Assembly: GCF_946885955.1 (NCBI RefSeq)
Contig: NZ_CAMPHI010000032.1
Span: forward strand, 1-61,698
Length of the DNA stretch: 61,698 bases
Direction of reading: 5' to 3'
DNA from: an uncultured Pseudomonas sp.
GTDB taxonomy: Bacteria > Pseudomonadota > Gammaproteobacteria > Pseudomonadales > Pseudomonadaceae
Shown here: positions 38,719 to 47,162 of the stretch, piece after piece
How positions within the stretch are numbered: position 1 is the first letter of the stretch
How the letters are laid out: every line of letters starts with the position of its first letter
Program-made: the position numbers and the translations under genes
The notes under the pieces: model-generated
Database searches by the model: none
What the model was told of the DNA's origin: nothing
The model's input: only the letters and a program-made list of their open reading frames with translations

Positions 38719-38794
38719 GCATAACGTATGGTTAAGGGGCGGGCTTCAGCCCGTCCCAGTGAGCGTAGCGAACGATTTGAACCATTTGTTAGCT
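38719..38794 (-). other. attC site between the Abi_C and PIN cassettes
   Basis: A 76-bp site. Minus strand: R'' AGCTAAC (38794-38788), spacer AAATGG, L'' TTCAAA, a central palindrome (GGGACGGGCTGAAGCCCGCCCC), L' TTAA, spacer CCATAC, R' GTTATGC (38725-38719). L'' has one more base than L', giving the extrahelical base typical of attC. The Abi_C stop codon TAA is in R''. Confidence 0.85.
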
Positions 38795-39613
38795 GCTGGC
38801 ATTGAGGCGATTTAAGAGAAATTCTGCAATTAGCCCGACAGACTCAATGATGCTATGCGCCTCTTCTTGACTCAATGTAGAAATACATAACCTCCCGTGC
38901 CCAGTGCCTTCTCTATTTCTGACTTTATTTATTGATGTTGCCAGATTAAAGACGGATCGCTCGTAATCTTTGATAGCCGGTTCGTTGGGTTCTTTAGGTG
39001 TTTCAGGGGTTGCCATTTGCAGTGCTGCATATGCCTGCCCCATTAAGGTGGGAAAATTTGCGTTTGTTGGGTGATGACCAAACTTCGTATGAATTATGTG
39101 CTTTGCTGTTGCTTCAAGCAGGTCTTTTCCCGTGCCAGAAAGTAGAGCAGCATCTTCAGATCCTCGTTTGGCTCTCTGAGCATAGGCTTGAAGCGCTTCT
39201 GTAAGATGATGGCCTTTTAAAGTGTCTAGAATTTTCGGCCGGATATCACCGTTTTCAGATAAAGAATAGTTCTCGGCATCAAAAGCACTTATTGCATTTA
39301 GTATTTGCTCTCTGCCAACGAAGTTTGGCGACGTTTCTCTGAATCCACCGACTGCCTTAACGTGGGAAAGAATTAGAGCAATTAGTTTGCTGCCAGATTG
39401 AGGGTTATGCTCTATTGCCCAATTTAGAGTTGCGCGTATTCTCTTGGCCTTGCCCACAGTTTGGCCTTGAGTCTTTGGGTCGGCTGATGTAAGTCCAGCT
39501 TTGCCAATTTGTACTTCGAGGTCATAGTGCGTTGGCTCTCTTGATTCAACTTGTGCGTCATCAATGAGTTTGGAAATTGCAACTATGATCAGGTCTGATA
39601 TTGGCAATTCCAT
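38789..39613 (-). CDS. Abortive-infection-like protein (Abi_C domain) in an integron cassette
   Basis: A 274-aa protein. The C-terminal ~130 residues match the Abi_C pattern: KDLLEATAKHII, a run ending AYAAL, SINKVRNREGTGHGR and a final helix SVGLIAEFLLNRL. Proteins with this domain are associated with phage-exclusion systems, though many are untested. The N-terminal half (DLIIVAISKLIDDAQ, GREQILNAISAF) is not recognised. Low GC. It begins 30 bases after the cassette boundary and ends inside its attC, so it is a complete cassette gene. Confidence 0.7.
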   Translation of the reverse strand: MELPISDLIIVAISKLIDDAQVESREPTHYDLEVQIGKAGLTSADPKTQGQTVGKAKRIRATLNWAIEHNPQSGSKLIALILSHVKAVGGFRETSPNFVGREQILNAISAFDAENYSLSENGDIRPKILDTLKGHHLTEALQAYAQRAKRGSEDAALLSGTGKDLLEATAKHIIHTKFGHHPTNANFPTLMGQAYAALQMATPETPKEPNEPAIKDYERSVFNLATSINKVRNREGTGHGRLCISTLSQEEAHSIIESVGLIAEFLLNRLNASS

Positions 39614-39920
39614 ATTTTTCAGGGTTTCTCCAGTTTCTTTACAGCTAACAGTGATTAGATGGAATGGTCATATGTAGGCATTATTTCTATACCTAGGAAT
39701 AAATATCCAAATCTAGCCGCTTGGTGTCTATATCTGGGTGCCATATTGGCTCAACTCCTTCTTATGCCTTAGATCCATTGCCCATTCCATAGGGGGGAGG
39801 TTGGGGGAGTGCTGACGCGTGAAGTCTGTCTGACGGCGAATTGGTTACTGGATAGCCGAATAGCTTCGACAATAGGCATTCCCATAAAAAACGACAAGCC
39901 AAAGCTGAGGGGCGGTGGCC
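39614..39920. other. Gene-free DNA upstream of the cassettes
   Basis: Contains the 5' boundary core GTTAGCT (minus strand, 39649-39643), preceded by TCTAATCACT, which could be the L' half of a lost attC or an attI end. Beyond it no integrase remnant or other gene is visible. Confidence 0.55.
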
Positions 39921-40919
39921 TTACCCCTCCTGCGCCCGATAAGCCCCCGGTGTTAGCCCGGTCCATTTCTTAAACGCCCGATGAAACGCCGATGGTTCGG
40001 AGAAGCCTAGCTGCTCGGCAATATCCTGTATCGCCAGTTCGTCGCGGCCCAGGTGGTAGATGGCCAGGTCGCGGCGCAGGTGGTCTTTGAGTTCTTGAAA
40101 GCTCGAGCCTTCTTCGCGCAGATGGCGGCGTAGGGTTTGTGGGCTTATATGCAGGTGCTGCGCGACGGCTTCGAGATCCGGCCAGTTGCTGCAATCGCGC
40201 CCCAGTTGACGGCGGATCCGGCTGATCAGGCTATCGCCGCCATCGGGGCGGGAGAGCAGGTCGGCGGGGGAGTGCAGGAGGAACTGCTTGAGCGTGCGTT
40301 CGTCCTGCAGCAGCGGCATCGTCAGGTAGCGGCTATGGAACAGCAGACTGGTGCAGCCGGCGGAAAAGCGCCGGTTGCAGGGGAACAGCAGTTCGTACTC
40401 GGCCGCGTGGGCCGGTTCGGCATAGGTGAAGGTGGCTTCTTCCAGGCGGATGCGTTGGCCGATCAGCCAGCTGCCGAGGCGATGCCAGATCACCAGCAGG
40501 CTTTCCACCAGGAAGTGATCCGGGTCGCAGAGCATCGAGTCGTCCACGCTTAGCCGAGCCCAGTCGCCTTCGCGCTGGATACTGATGGTCGGCGCTTCGG
40601 GAAACAGGCTGTAGAACAGTGCGCCGCGACCCAGGGCTTTTTCCAGTGAATGGCAGTGGATGATGGCGTGGCACATCATGGCGAAGGTGCCGCGCTTGCT
40701 GCGCTGGCGGCCGAAGCCCAGGTATTCGTCGTCGAGGTTTTCCCAGAGCAATTGCAGCAGACGGGCGAACTGCTCGGGCGCAACCCGGGCACGGGGTTCG
40801 TCGAGCAATGCCGGCTGAATACCCGCCTGGCGCAACAGTTCGGTGCAGCCATATTGCTGACGCTCGGCACCGCGCAGGGCGGCGCGGACAAAATGGCTGG
40901 CGATGGTGCGTTCGCGCAT
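39921..40919 (-). CDS. AraC-family transcriptional regulator, arabinose-binding type
   Basis: A 332-aa regulator of the same class as the one at 334. N-terminal ligand domain (about 10-200) and C-terminal double helix-turn-helix (about 230-328; IAEQLGFSEPSAFHRAFKKW). Relatives respond to amino acids, choline derivatives or fatty acids. No target lies directly divergent, since an inverted-repeat element is upstream; the acyl-CoA gene cluster 2.6 kb away carries direct repeats that might be its site (speculative). Confidence 0.9.
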   Translation of the reverse strand: MRERTIASHFVRAALRGAERQQYGCTELLRQAGIQPALLDEPRARVAPEQFARLLQLLWENLDDEYLGFGRQRSKRGTFAMMCHAIIHCHSLEKALGRGALFYSLFPEAPTISIQREGDWARLSVDDSMLCDPDHFLVESLLVIWHRLGSWLIGQRIRLEEATFTYAEPAHAAEYELLFPCNRRFSAGCTSLLFHSRYLTMPLLQDERTLKQFLLHSPADLLSRPDGGDSLISRIRRQLGRDCSNWPDLEAVAQHLHISPQTLRRHLREEGSSFQELKDHLRRDLAIYHLGRDELAIQDIAEQLGFSEPSAFHRAFKKWTGLTPGAYRAQEG

Positions 40920-40991
40920 GGCAGCTCCTTGGCGTTGCGCGATGGTAGGCAGCTTGGTCTGCCGAGGACAAGGTGTATTCAGGCCCGGGAC

Positions 40992-41135
40992 TAGCAGGCC
41001 ATTGAAAAACTACCTACGTTGGCAATACGGCGTTAAAAACCGTCTCAAAATGCTCATTTACAGCAGTAAACTCCGCTTTTTCGACCGTTTTTACCTTGTC
41101 TTGCCTGCCTCGCCTACGTTTTCAATGGCCTGCTA
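40992..41135. mobile_element. 144-bp inverted-repeat element (MITE-like), copy 1
   Basis: Ends in a perfect 17-bp inverted repeat, TAGCAGGCCATTGAAAA. The minus-strand interior AACGTAGGCGAGGCAGGCAA is shared with the copy at the window end (61641). No coding capacity. The TAG of its right end is the stop codon of the MASE3-GGDEF-EAL gene. Confidence 0.85.
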
Positions 41136-43352
41136 AGGGGGCGCCAATTCCTGAGTTTGCGATAGCGTTTTCAGCGCGGCTGTCACCTCATCCGCCGGCA
41201 ACGGCTTGGCATACAGGTAGCCCTGCACTTCGGCGCAACCCAGGCGCCGCAGTTCATCGGCGGTACGTTCGTCTTCCACGCCTTCGGCTAGGGTTTTCAG
41301 CCCCAGCGATTGGGCCATATGCAGGATGGCGGTGACCAGGGTGATGCTGTCGCTGGTCTTGGTCAGGTCGCGGATAAAGGATTGGTCGATCTTCAGCTTG
41401 TCCACCGCCAGGCGGCGCAGGTAGGCGAGGCTGGAATAGCCGGTGCCGAAGTCGTCGATCGACAGCTTTACCCCCAGGGCTTTGAGCCGCTGCACGGTGA
41501 TCAGCACTTGTTCGGTGTCGTCGATCAGGCTCGATTCGGTCAGCTCCAGTTCCAGCGCCGAGGCGGGCAGGCCGCTGGCGGCGAGGGCGGCGATCACCAC
41601 CTGTTCGATATTGCCTTTATGCAGTTGCAGCGCCGACAGATTGACCGCCATCCGCGGGATCGCCAGGCCTTCCCGCTGCCAGGCCATGGCCTGATGGCAG
41701 GCTTGGTGAATGACCCACTCGCCGATGGGAATGATCAATTGGCTTTCTTCTGCCACCGGAATAAAGCGCATCGGCAGCACCAGCCCCCACTCTGGATGGT
41801 GCCAGCGCACCAGCGCCTCGGCGCCGACGACGCGGCCGCTGTGCAGGTCGAATTGCAGTTGATAGTGCAGTAGCAGCTCCCGGCGCTCCAGTGCATGGCG
41901 CAAGCCATTGATCAGGTTGAGCCGTTCGACCATTTCCTCGTTCATCGTCGAGTCATAGAAGCGCCAGGCCCGACCACCGTCGCCCTTGGCTTTGTACATG
42001 GCGGTTTCGGCGTTGCGCCGCAGGGTTTCGAAATCCCGGCCGTCGTTCGGCGCCATGGCGACACCAATGGTGACCGAGACGTTGATGCTGTGGCCAAGCA
42101 CGCTGAAGGGGAGGGCTAGCTGAGCGGCGATGGTTTCCGGAACGGCGGCGACTTCTTCGATGTCGTCCATGTCCGTTAACAGGATGACGAACTTGTCGCC
42201 GCCCGGCCGGCAGATGGTGTCGGTGCTATGCAGGCACTGTTGCAGGCGTTCGGCGACGCCGCGCAGCAGGTTGTCGCCGCAGGAGTGGCCGAGCGAATCG
42301 TTGATCAGCTTGAAGCGATCGAGGTCGAGATAGAGCAGCGCCACATGGGTGCCATCACGGGTGGAGGCGGTCAGCGCCTGCTCGGTGCGATCCTGCAGCA
42401 GGGTGAGGTTGGGCAGGCCGGTGAGGCCGTCGTAGAACGCCAGCACTTCGACCCGCTGCTCGGCCGCCTCGCGCTCGGCGATTTCGACGCTCAAGCGCTC
42501 ATAGGGTGCACGCACGCTGGAGACGAACACCACGCGGTAGATGAAGCAGTAGGCGATGACTTTGTAGACATGGCCGAGCAGGCTGAAGAGGTCGTTGACG
42601 TTGCTGTAGGCGGTAAAGCACAGCTCCGAAAGGATCGACAGCAGTACCGCCACCAGCATGCCTTGGGTGTCGTAGGGCTGCTCCTTGCTTTGCAGTCGGT
42701 TGAAGCGCAGGGCGGCAACCACCAGCAGGGCGATGATCAGCCATTCCATGGCGATCTTGAATGTGGTCAGTCCAGAGGCGGGGATAAAGGTGCGCGGCCA
42801 TAGGTGCGGGAAGCCCAGTTGCAGCAGGTAGACCCCGCCAACCAGCAGCAGCGCCGCTGCCAGCAGCAGATAGCGGCTGTTCACCGACGCCAGCGGTTGC
42901 CAAGGGCGAAAGGCGATGACCAGCAGGGTTGCGGCCGCCACCAAGCGCGCGGCCAGCCAGAAATCGATGGCTTTTTCCACCGAGGCGGGAGTAACGAAGG
43001 TCGGCATGCCCAGGTAAGACATCGTGTGGGCGAAATCCAGCAGGCCGACGGCGAGAAAGCCGCAGGCCAGCACTATCAGGTTGGCCGGACGCTCTGGGCG
43101 ATAGGCGTGCCAACTGACGGCAAACACCAGGATGGCCACGGCTATCGCGAAGGACTCGGCTACGGTATGCAGGGCAACCGGAAACCAGGCGATGTCCAGC
43201 CAGTGCTTGGCCCCCGGCGGCAGCATCCACACCGCCAGCAGCAACAGCGACAACCCACCGAGCAGCAGGGCTGGGAAACGACGGCTGGAAGCAGGCAGCT
43301 GGGACGACGATGGTTTGGGCATGACTGTTTCGCCGATAAGTGGGGGCGCCAT
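41133..43352 (-). CDS. MASE3-like sensor with GGDEF and EAL domains
   Basis: A 739-aa membrane c-di-GMP enzyme. Eight or so helices (about 28-275) with FAHTMSYLGMP, as in MASE3-type sensors; GGDEF domain (about 295-460) with motif GGDKF (Lys instead of Glu); EAL domain (about 475-725) with AEALVRW, ELTESSL, DDFGTGYSSLAYL and AEGVED intact. Most likely a phosphodiesterase whose GGDEF part binds GTP or is weakly active. Start at 43352 (AGGG upstream) is preferred; ATG 43322 is possible. The stop codon is given by the adjacent repeat. Confidence 0.88.
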   Translation of the reverse strand: MAPPLIGETVMPKPSSSQLPASSRRFPALLLGGLSLLLLAVWMLPPGAKHWLDIAWFPVALHTVAESFAIAVAILVFAVSWHAYRPERPANLIVLACGFLAVGLLDFAHTMSYLGMPTFVTPASVEKAIDFWLAARLVAAATLLVIAFRPWQPLASVNSRYLLLAAALLLVGGVYLLQLGFPHLWPRTFIPASGLTTFKIAMEWLIIALLVVAALRFNRLQSKEQPYDTQGMLVAVLLSILSELCFTAYSNVNDLFSLLGHVYKVIAYCFIYRVVFVSSVRAPYERLSVEIAEREAAEQRVEVLAFYDGLTGLPNLTLLQDRTEQALTASTRDGTHVALLYLDLDRFKLINDSLGHSCGDNLLRGVAERLQQCLHSTDTICRPGGDKFVILLTDMDDIEEVAAVPETIAAQLALPFSVLGHSINVSVTIGVAMAPNDGRDFETLRRNAETAMYKAKGDGGRAWRFYDSTMNEEMVERLNLINGLRHALERRELLLHYQLQFDLHSGRVVGAEALVRWHHPEWGLVLPMRFIPVAEESQLIIPIGEWVIHQACHQAMAWQREGLAIPRMAVNLSALQLHKGNIEQVVIAALAASGLPASALELELTESSLIDDTEQVLITVQRLKALGVKLSIDDFGTGYSSLAYLRRLAVDKLKIDQSFIRDLTKTSDSITLVTAILHMAQSLGLKTLAEGVEDERTADELRRLGCAEVQGYLYAKPLPADEVTAALKTLSQTQELAPP

Positions 43353-43436
43353 AAGCCCTAATGAGTATAGGGAGATTTTGCCCGCTGATCCGGCCCCGCT
43401 ACTAAATACCTATGGGTGAGCGCGAGCTGACCGATT

Positions 43437-43473
43437 GGGTCAATCGAGCCTGAGCGCATGGGTCATTGAGCCT
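43437..43473. promoter_or_regulatory. Direct repeats upstream of the acyl-CoA dehydrogenase gene
   Basis: GGGTCAATCGAGCCT (43437-43451) and GGGTCATTGAGCCT (43460-43473) are in the same orientation, 23 bp apart, about 50 bp before the start. This spacing (two helical turns) suits an AraC-type or similar activator. Confidence 0.45.
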
Positions 43474-43525
43474 ACGGGGCGACGGCGCCTAACCTGCGGG
43501 ACGACTCAGCAAGGAGCGATTCCCC

Positions 43526-44665
43526 ATGCAGCGCATCCATTTCGATACCGAGCACAACTTATTTCGCGATGCATTCAGCGCTTTTCTGCGCAAGGAAGTG
43601 CTGCCTCATCAGGAACACTGGGAAGAGGCCGGGATGGTCAGCCGTGAGGTCTGGAAAAAAGCCGGCGAGATGGGTTTTCTGTTGCCCTGGGCGGATGAGC
43701 AATACGGCGGCGCCGGGCTCAAGGATTTCCGCTACGAGCAGATCATGTGCGAGGAGTTGGCCAAGATTAACGAGGCGGGCTTTATGCTGCCGCTGCACTC
43801 GGCGCTGTGCGGCCCCTATATCGCCGAATACGGCAACGCGGAGCAGAGGGCGCGTTTTATGCCCGGCATCGTCAGCGGCGAGCTGATTCTCGCGGTGGCG
43901 ATGACCGAGCCCAGTGCCGGCTCGGATCTGGCCGGCATGCGCACCACTGCGGTGGACAAGGGCGACCACTATGAACTCAACGGCTCCAAGGTATTTATTT
44001 CCAACGGCATCCTCGCCGATCTGGTGATAGTCGCGGCCAAAACCGACCCGGCCAACAAGCACGCCATGGGTCTGTTTCTGGTGGAGCGCGGCATGCCCGG
44101 TTTCGAGCGCGGCACGCCGCTGAAGAAGCTCGGCATGAAGAGCCAGGACACCGCCGAGTTGTTCTTCAATAACGTCAAGGTACCCAAAGAAAACCTCTTG
44201 GGCGACGCCAAGGGCGGCTTCCTCTACCTGATGAATATGCTCGCCCAGGAGCGCCTGACCAATGCCTGCGGCGCGGTAGCCGGTGCCGAAGCGGCGTTGC
44301 AGGTGACCATCGATTACGTGCGCGAGCGCAAGGCGTTCGACCGGCCGATCTCGCACTTTCAGAACACCCGCTTCAAGTTGGCCGAGATGCGCACCCAGAT
44401 CGACGTGGCCCAGGTGTTTGTCGACCGCTGCGTGATGGACCACAACCAGAAGAAGCTCACCCCGGAAGTGGCCGCCGAGGCCAAGCTGTTCACCACCGAA
44501 TTGCTCGGCAAGGTGGTCGACGAGGGCGTGCAGTTGCATGGCGGCTGGGGCTATATGTGGGAATACCCGATCTGCAAGATGTACGCGAACGCGCGCATCC
44601 AGCGCATCTTCGCCGGCACCTCGGAGATCATGAAAGAGATCATCAGTCGCGGCATGAAGCTCTGA
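43526..44665 (+). CDS. Acyl-CoA dehydrogenase, long-chain/isovaleryl-like
   Basis: A 379-aa FAD enzyme that introduces the 2,3-double bond into acyl-CoAs. The FAD/substrate signature AMTEPSAGSDLAGM is near residue 130 and LHGGWGYMWEYPICKMYANARI near the C terminus. The usual SCAD/MCAD catalytic Glu is Ala here (IFAGTSEIM), but Glu242 in LAQERL matches the base of long-chain and isovaleryl-CoA dehydrogenases, so it should be active. Start of a three-gene acyl-CoA cluster; AGGAG ribosome site. Confidence 0.93.
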   Translation: MQRIHFDTEHNLFRDAFSAFLRKEVLPHQEHWEEAGMVSREVWKKAGEMGFLLPWADEQYGGAGLKDFRYEQIMCEELAKINEAGFMLPLHSALCGPYIAEYGNAEQRARFMPGIVSGELILAVAMTEPSAGSDLAGMRTTAVDKGDHYELNGSKVFISNGILADLVIVAAKTDPANKHAMGLFLVERGMPGFERGTPLKKLGMKSQDTAELFFNNVKVPKENLLGDAKGGFLYLMNMLAQERLTNACGAVAGAEAALQVTIDYVRERKAFDRPISHFQNTRFKLAEMRTQIDVAQVFVDRCVMDHNQKKLTPEVAAEAKLFTTELLGKVVDEGVQLHGGWGYMWEYPICKMYANARIQRIFAGTSEIMKEIISRGMKL

Positions 44666-44689
44666 GCTGCGGCTTCACATGGAATGGTG

Positions 44690-44748
44690 GTGCGCGTGGC
44701 GCACCCTACAGCATTACAACCTTCCACCGTAGGGTGCGCCGTGCGCAC
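44690..44748. repeat. Inverted-repeat hairpin between operon genes
   Basis: GTGCGCGTGGCGCACCCTAC and GTAGGGTGCGCCGTGCGCAC are nearly perfect complements separated by about 19 bases, between the dehydrogenase and amidohydrolase genes. Confidence 0.8.
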
Positions 44749-44783
44749 TTCGGCTCCAGGGTTGACCAACAGAGGAGAGCATC

Positions 44784-45614
44784 ATGTCCACAGCCACGGG
44801 TGCCATAGATGCCTGGGCCCAGCCCGCCAACGGCCGCGCGCGCCAGCTGTTGCCGGAAGTCGTTCGGCTGTTCGAGAAGTCCGGCTCGGCCCAACTGCTC
44901 GACCAGCCCTTGAGCGCGGAGCAGACGGTGGCGCAGATGGATCAGGCCGGGGTGGATAAGCTCATGCTCGCCGCCTGGTGCCGGCCCGAGGGCTGGGTGT
45001 TTAGCAACGACGAGATTGCCGAATACACTCGCGCCTATCCCGAGCGTTTCGTCGGCGTCGCCACTGTCGACCTGAGCAAGCCAGTGGCGGCGGTGCGCGA
45101 GCTGGACAGGGCGGTCAGCGAGTTGGGCTGCAAGGCGCTGCGCATCGTGCCCTGGCTGTGGAAGTTGCCGCCCAATCACCGCCTGTACTACCCGCTCTAT
45201 GTGAAGTGCATCGAGCTGGATATCCCGTTCTGCACCCAGGTCGGTCATACCGGCCCGCTGATGCCCTCGGAAACCGGGCGGCCGGTACCGTATCTGGACG
45301 AGGTGGCCCTGGATTTTCCCGAACTGCGCATCGTCGCCGGGCATATCGGCCACCCCTGGACCGACGAGATGATCGGTGTGGCCTGGAAGCACGATAACGT
45401 CTATATCGATACCTCGGCCTACCTGCCGCGTTATTACCCGGCGCAGTTGCTGCAATTTATGCAGAGCTATGGTCAGGACAAGGTGCTGTTCGGCAGCAAC
45501 TTTCCGCAACTGTCGCTGCAGCGCTGCATAAGCCAGGTTGGCGAACTGGGGCTGAGCGCCGAGGTGCAGGTCAAGTTTCTGCACGATAATGCTCGGCGGG
45601 TGTTCAAGCTCTGA
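44784..45614 (+). CDS. Amidohydrolase-2 family protein with incomplete metal site
   Basis: A 276-aa TIM-barrel protein of the ACMSD/amidohydrolase-2 family. VGHTGPLMPSE and AGHIGHPW keep two of the histidines, but the N-terminal H-x-H is missing (IDAWAQPAN) and the last metal Asp is Asn (FGSNFP). It may be a one-metal or non-hydrolytic member. In the middle of an acyl-CoA cluster; role unknown. GGAG ribosome site. Confidence 0.82.
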   Translation: MSTATGAIDAWAQPANGRARQLLPEVVRLFEKSGSAQLLDQPLSAEQTVAQMDQAGVDKLMLAAWCRPEGWVFSNDEIAEYTRAYPERFVGVATVDLSKPVAAVRELDRAVSELGCKALRIVPWLWKLPPNHRLYYPLYVKCIELDIPFCTQVGHTGPLMPSETGRPVPYLDEVALDFPELRIVAGHIGHPWTDEMIGVAWKHDNVYIDTSAYLPRYYPAQLLQFMQSYGQDKVLFGSNFPQLSLQRCISQVGELGLSAEVQVKFLHDNARRVFKL

Positions 45615-45639
45615 ACCGCGGTCTTGAACCGGGGCTTTT

Positions 45640-45708
45640 GTAGCCCGGATGCAATCCGGGGATTGGTCTTATGGCCACCACCGCTTCCCCGGATTTCATC
45701 CGGGCTAC
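45640..45708. repeat. GTAGCCCGGAT palindromic repeat
   Basis: Arms GTAGCCCGGATGCAATCCGG and CCGGATTTCATCCGGGCTAC around a 20-30 base centre, between the amidohydrolase and racemase genes. Confidence 0.8.
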
Positions 45709-45823
45709 AGATTTGGGCGTTGGCCACCGTCGGGATGCCAGCGGCGGACAAGGCTGCGCCATGTCCTCCCTACCAAAGCGCACTTCGAACGCAGATAACC
45801 CTTACATATAAGGAACCATTGCA

Positions 45824-47005
45824 ATGAGCGGTCCGTTGTCCTCGCTGAAAATCCTCGATTTCTCCACGCTATTGCCAGGACCATTTACCTCGCTCTTGCT
45901 CGCCGATATGGGCGCCGAGGTGCTGCGCATCGAGTCGCCAAGCCGCATGGACCTGGTGCGGGTGGTGCCGCCTCACGACGGCGGTGTTTCCGCCAGCCAC
46001 GCCTACCTCAATCGCAACAAACGTAGCATCGCCTTGGACCTGAAACAGGCCGAGGCGGTAGAGCTGGTCAAACAGCTGGTGCTGGAACATGACATTGTTC
46101 TGGAGCAGTTCCGGCCCGGGGTGATGGACAAACTGGGGGTCGGCTATGAGGCGCTCAAGGCGATCAACCCGCGGCTGATCTATGTGTCGATCACCGGCTA
46201 TGGCCAGACCGGGCCCTACAAGGATCGCGCCGGCCATGACATCAACTACCTCGCCCTGGCCGGTGTCGCCAGTTACACCGGCCGGCGCGACAGCGGGCCG
46301 CTGCCGCTGGGCATCCAGGCCGCCGATATCGCTGGCGGCTCGCTGCATGGGGCGATCGGCCTGCTGGCCGCGGTGATCCAGCGCCAGGCAACGGGGCAGG
46401 GCCAGCACGTGGATATCAGCATGACCGACTGCGCCTTCAGCCTGAACGGCATGGCCGGCGCCGGCTTTCTCGCTGCGGGTGTCGAGCCCGAGATGGAAAA
46501 CCAGGTGCTCAACGGCGGCAGTTTCTACGACTACTACCGCACGCGCGACGGTCGCTGGTTTTCCGTGGGCAGCCTGGAGCCGCAATTTATGCAGCAACTC
46601 TGCGCCGCCATCGGCCGCCCGGAGCTGGCGGCGCGCGGTCTGTCGCAGAAGCCGGAGGAGCAGCGTGCACTCAAGCGCGAGATTGAAATCGAGTTCGAGA
46701 AACGCGATTTTGCCGACTGGTGCCAGGTGTTTGCCGAGCTGGATGCCTGTGTCGAACCCATGCTTACGCTGAGCGAGGCGGTCGAGCATCCACAGCTCGT
46801 CGCCCGCGACGCTGTCTGCGCAGTGCCGCGTGCCGACCTCGAGCCACAGCGGCAGATCGCCTGTCCGATCAAATTTTCCGCCGGCCTGCCCGCGCCCCGG
46901 CATATAGGCGCGGCCCTGGGTGCACATACCGATGAGGTGTTGGCGGAGCTGGGCTGCTCGGTCGAGCGCATCGCCGAGCTTAAAGCGGCGAAAGTAGTGG
47001 CTTGA
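45824..47005 (+). CDS. Alpha-methylacyl-CoA racemase (CaiB/BaiF family III)
   Basis: A 393-aa protein. Family III CoA-transferase fold with the racemase catalytic set: His138 in GHDINYLALAG, Asp168 in ADIAGGS and Glu252 in LEPQFM, spaced as in the mycobacterial racemase. It interconverts 2R- and 2S-methylacyl-CoA so that methyl-branched acids can enter beta-oxidation. With the dehydrogenase upstream this suggests use of methyl-branched or isoprenoid acids. TAAGGA ribosome site. Confidence 0.88.
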   Translation: MSGPLSSLKILDFSTLLPGPFTSLLLADMGAEVLRIESPSRMDLVRVVPPHDGGVSASHAYLNRNKRSIALDLKQAEAVELVKQLVLEHDIVLEQFRPGVMDKLGVGYEALKAINPRLIYVSITGYGQTGPYKDRAGHDINYLALAGVASYTGRRDSGPLPLGIQAADIAGGSLHGAIGLLAAVIQRQATGQGQHVDISMTDCAFSLNGMAGAGFLAAGVEPEMENQVLNGGSFYDYYRTRDGRWFSVGSLEPQFMQQLCAAIGRPELAARGLSQKPEEQRALKREIEIEFEKRDFADWCQVFAELDACVEPMLTLSEAVEHPQLVARDAVCAVPRADLEPQRQIACPIKFSAGLPAPRHIGAALGAHTDEVLAELGCSVERIAELKAAKVVA

Positions 47006-47162
47006 GGCGCCACGCACCCTGCTAGGCAGCGGCCGACGCTTTCCGGTAGCCTGTCGGCGAATTTTGCCGGGGCGGTAAGCACTGTGCTCGATGCGGTCAT
47101 GGCCTGGCCGACCGTGCACGATCCGTGCTGCTCCACCGAAGTCGCTGGGGAACGGATAAAAC

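Larger units (their letters stand above)
38063..39649 (-). mobile_element. Integron cassette fragment (two cassettes, no integrase)
   Basis: Two gene cassettes read on the minus strand: Abi_C cassette (39648 to 38725), then PIN cassette (38724 to about 38183 or beyond). Each gene's stop codon lies inside the R'' box of its attC site. Each R'' is the exact complement of the GTT-core at that cassette's own 5' boundary: GTTAGCT (39649-39643) with AGCTAAC (38794-38788), and GTTATGC (38725-38719) with GCATAAC (38189-38183), as expected if each cassette once circularised. GC is far lower than in the flanks. No intI gene or Pc promoter is in the window, so this resembles a CALIN cluster. Confidence 0.82.

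Noticed and set aside
38184..39613. PIN and Abi_C genes as one toxin-antitoxin operon
   Set aside because: A full attC site separates them, each has its own cassette border, and neither looks like an antitoxin.
39769..39966. Possible integrase remnant or small gene upstream of the cassettes
   Set aside because: The predicted peptide has no integrase motif and no ribosome binding site.
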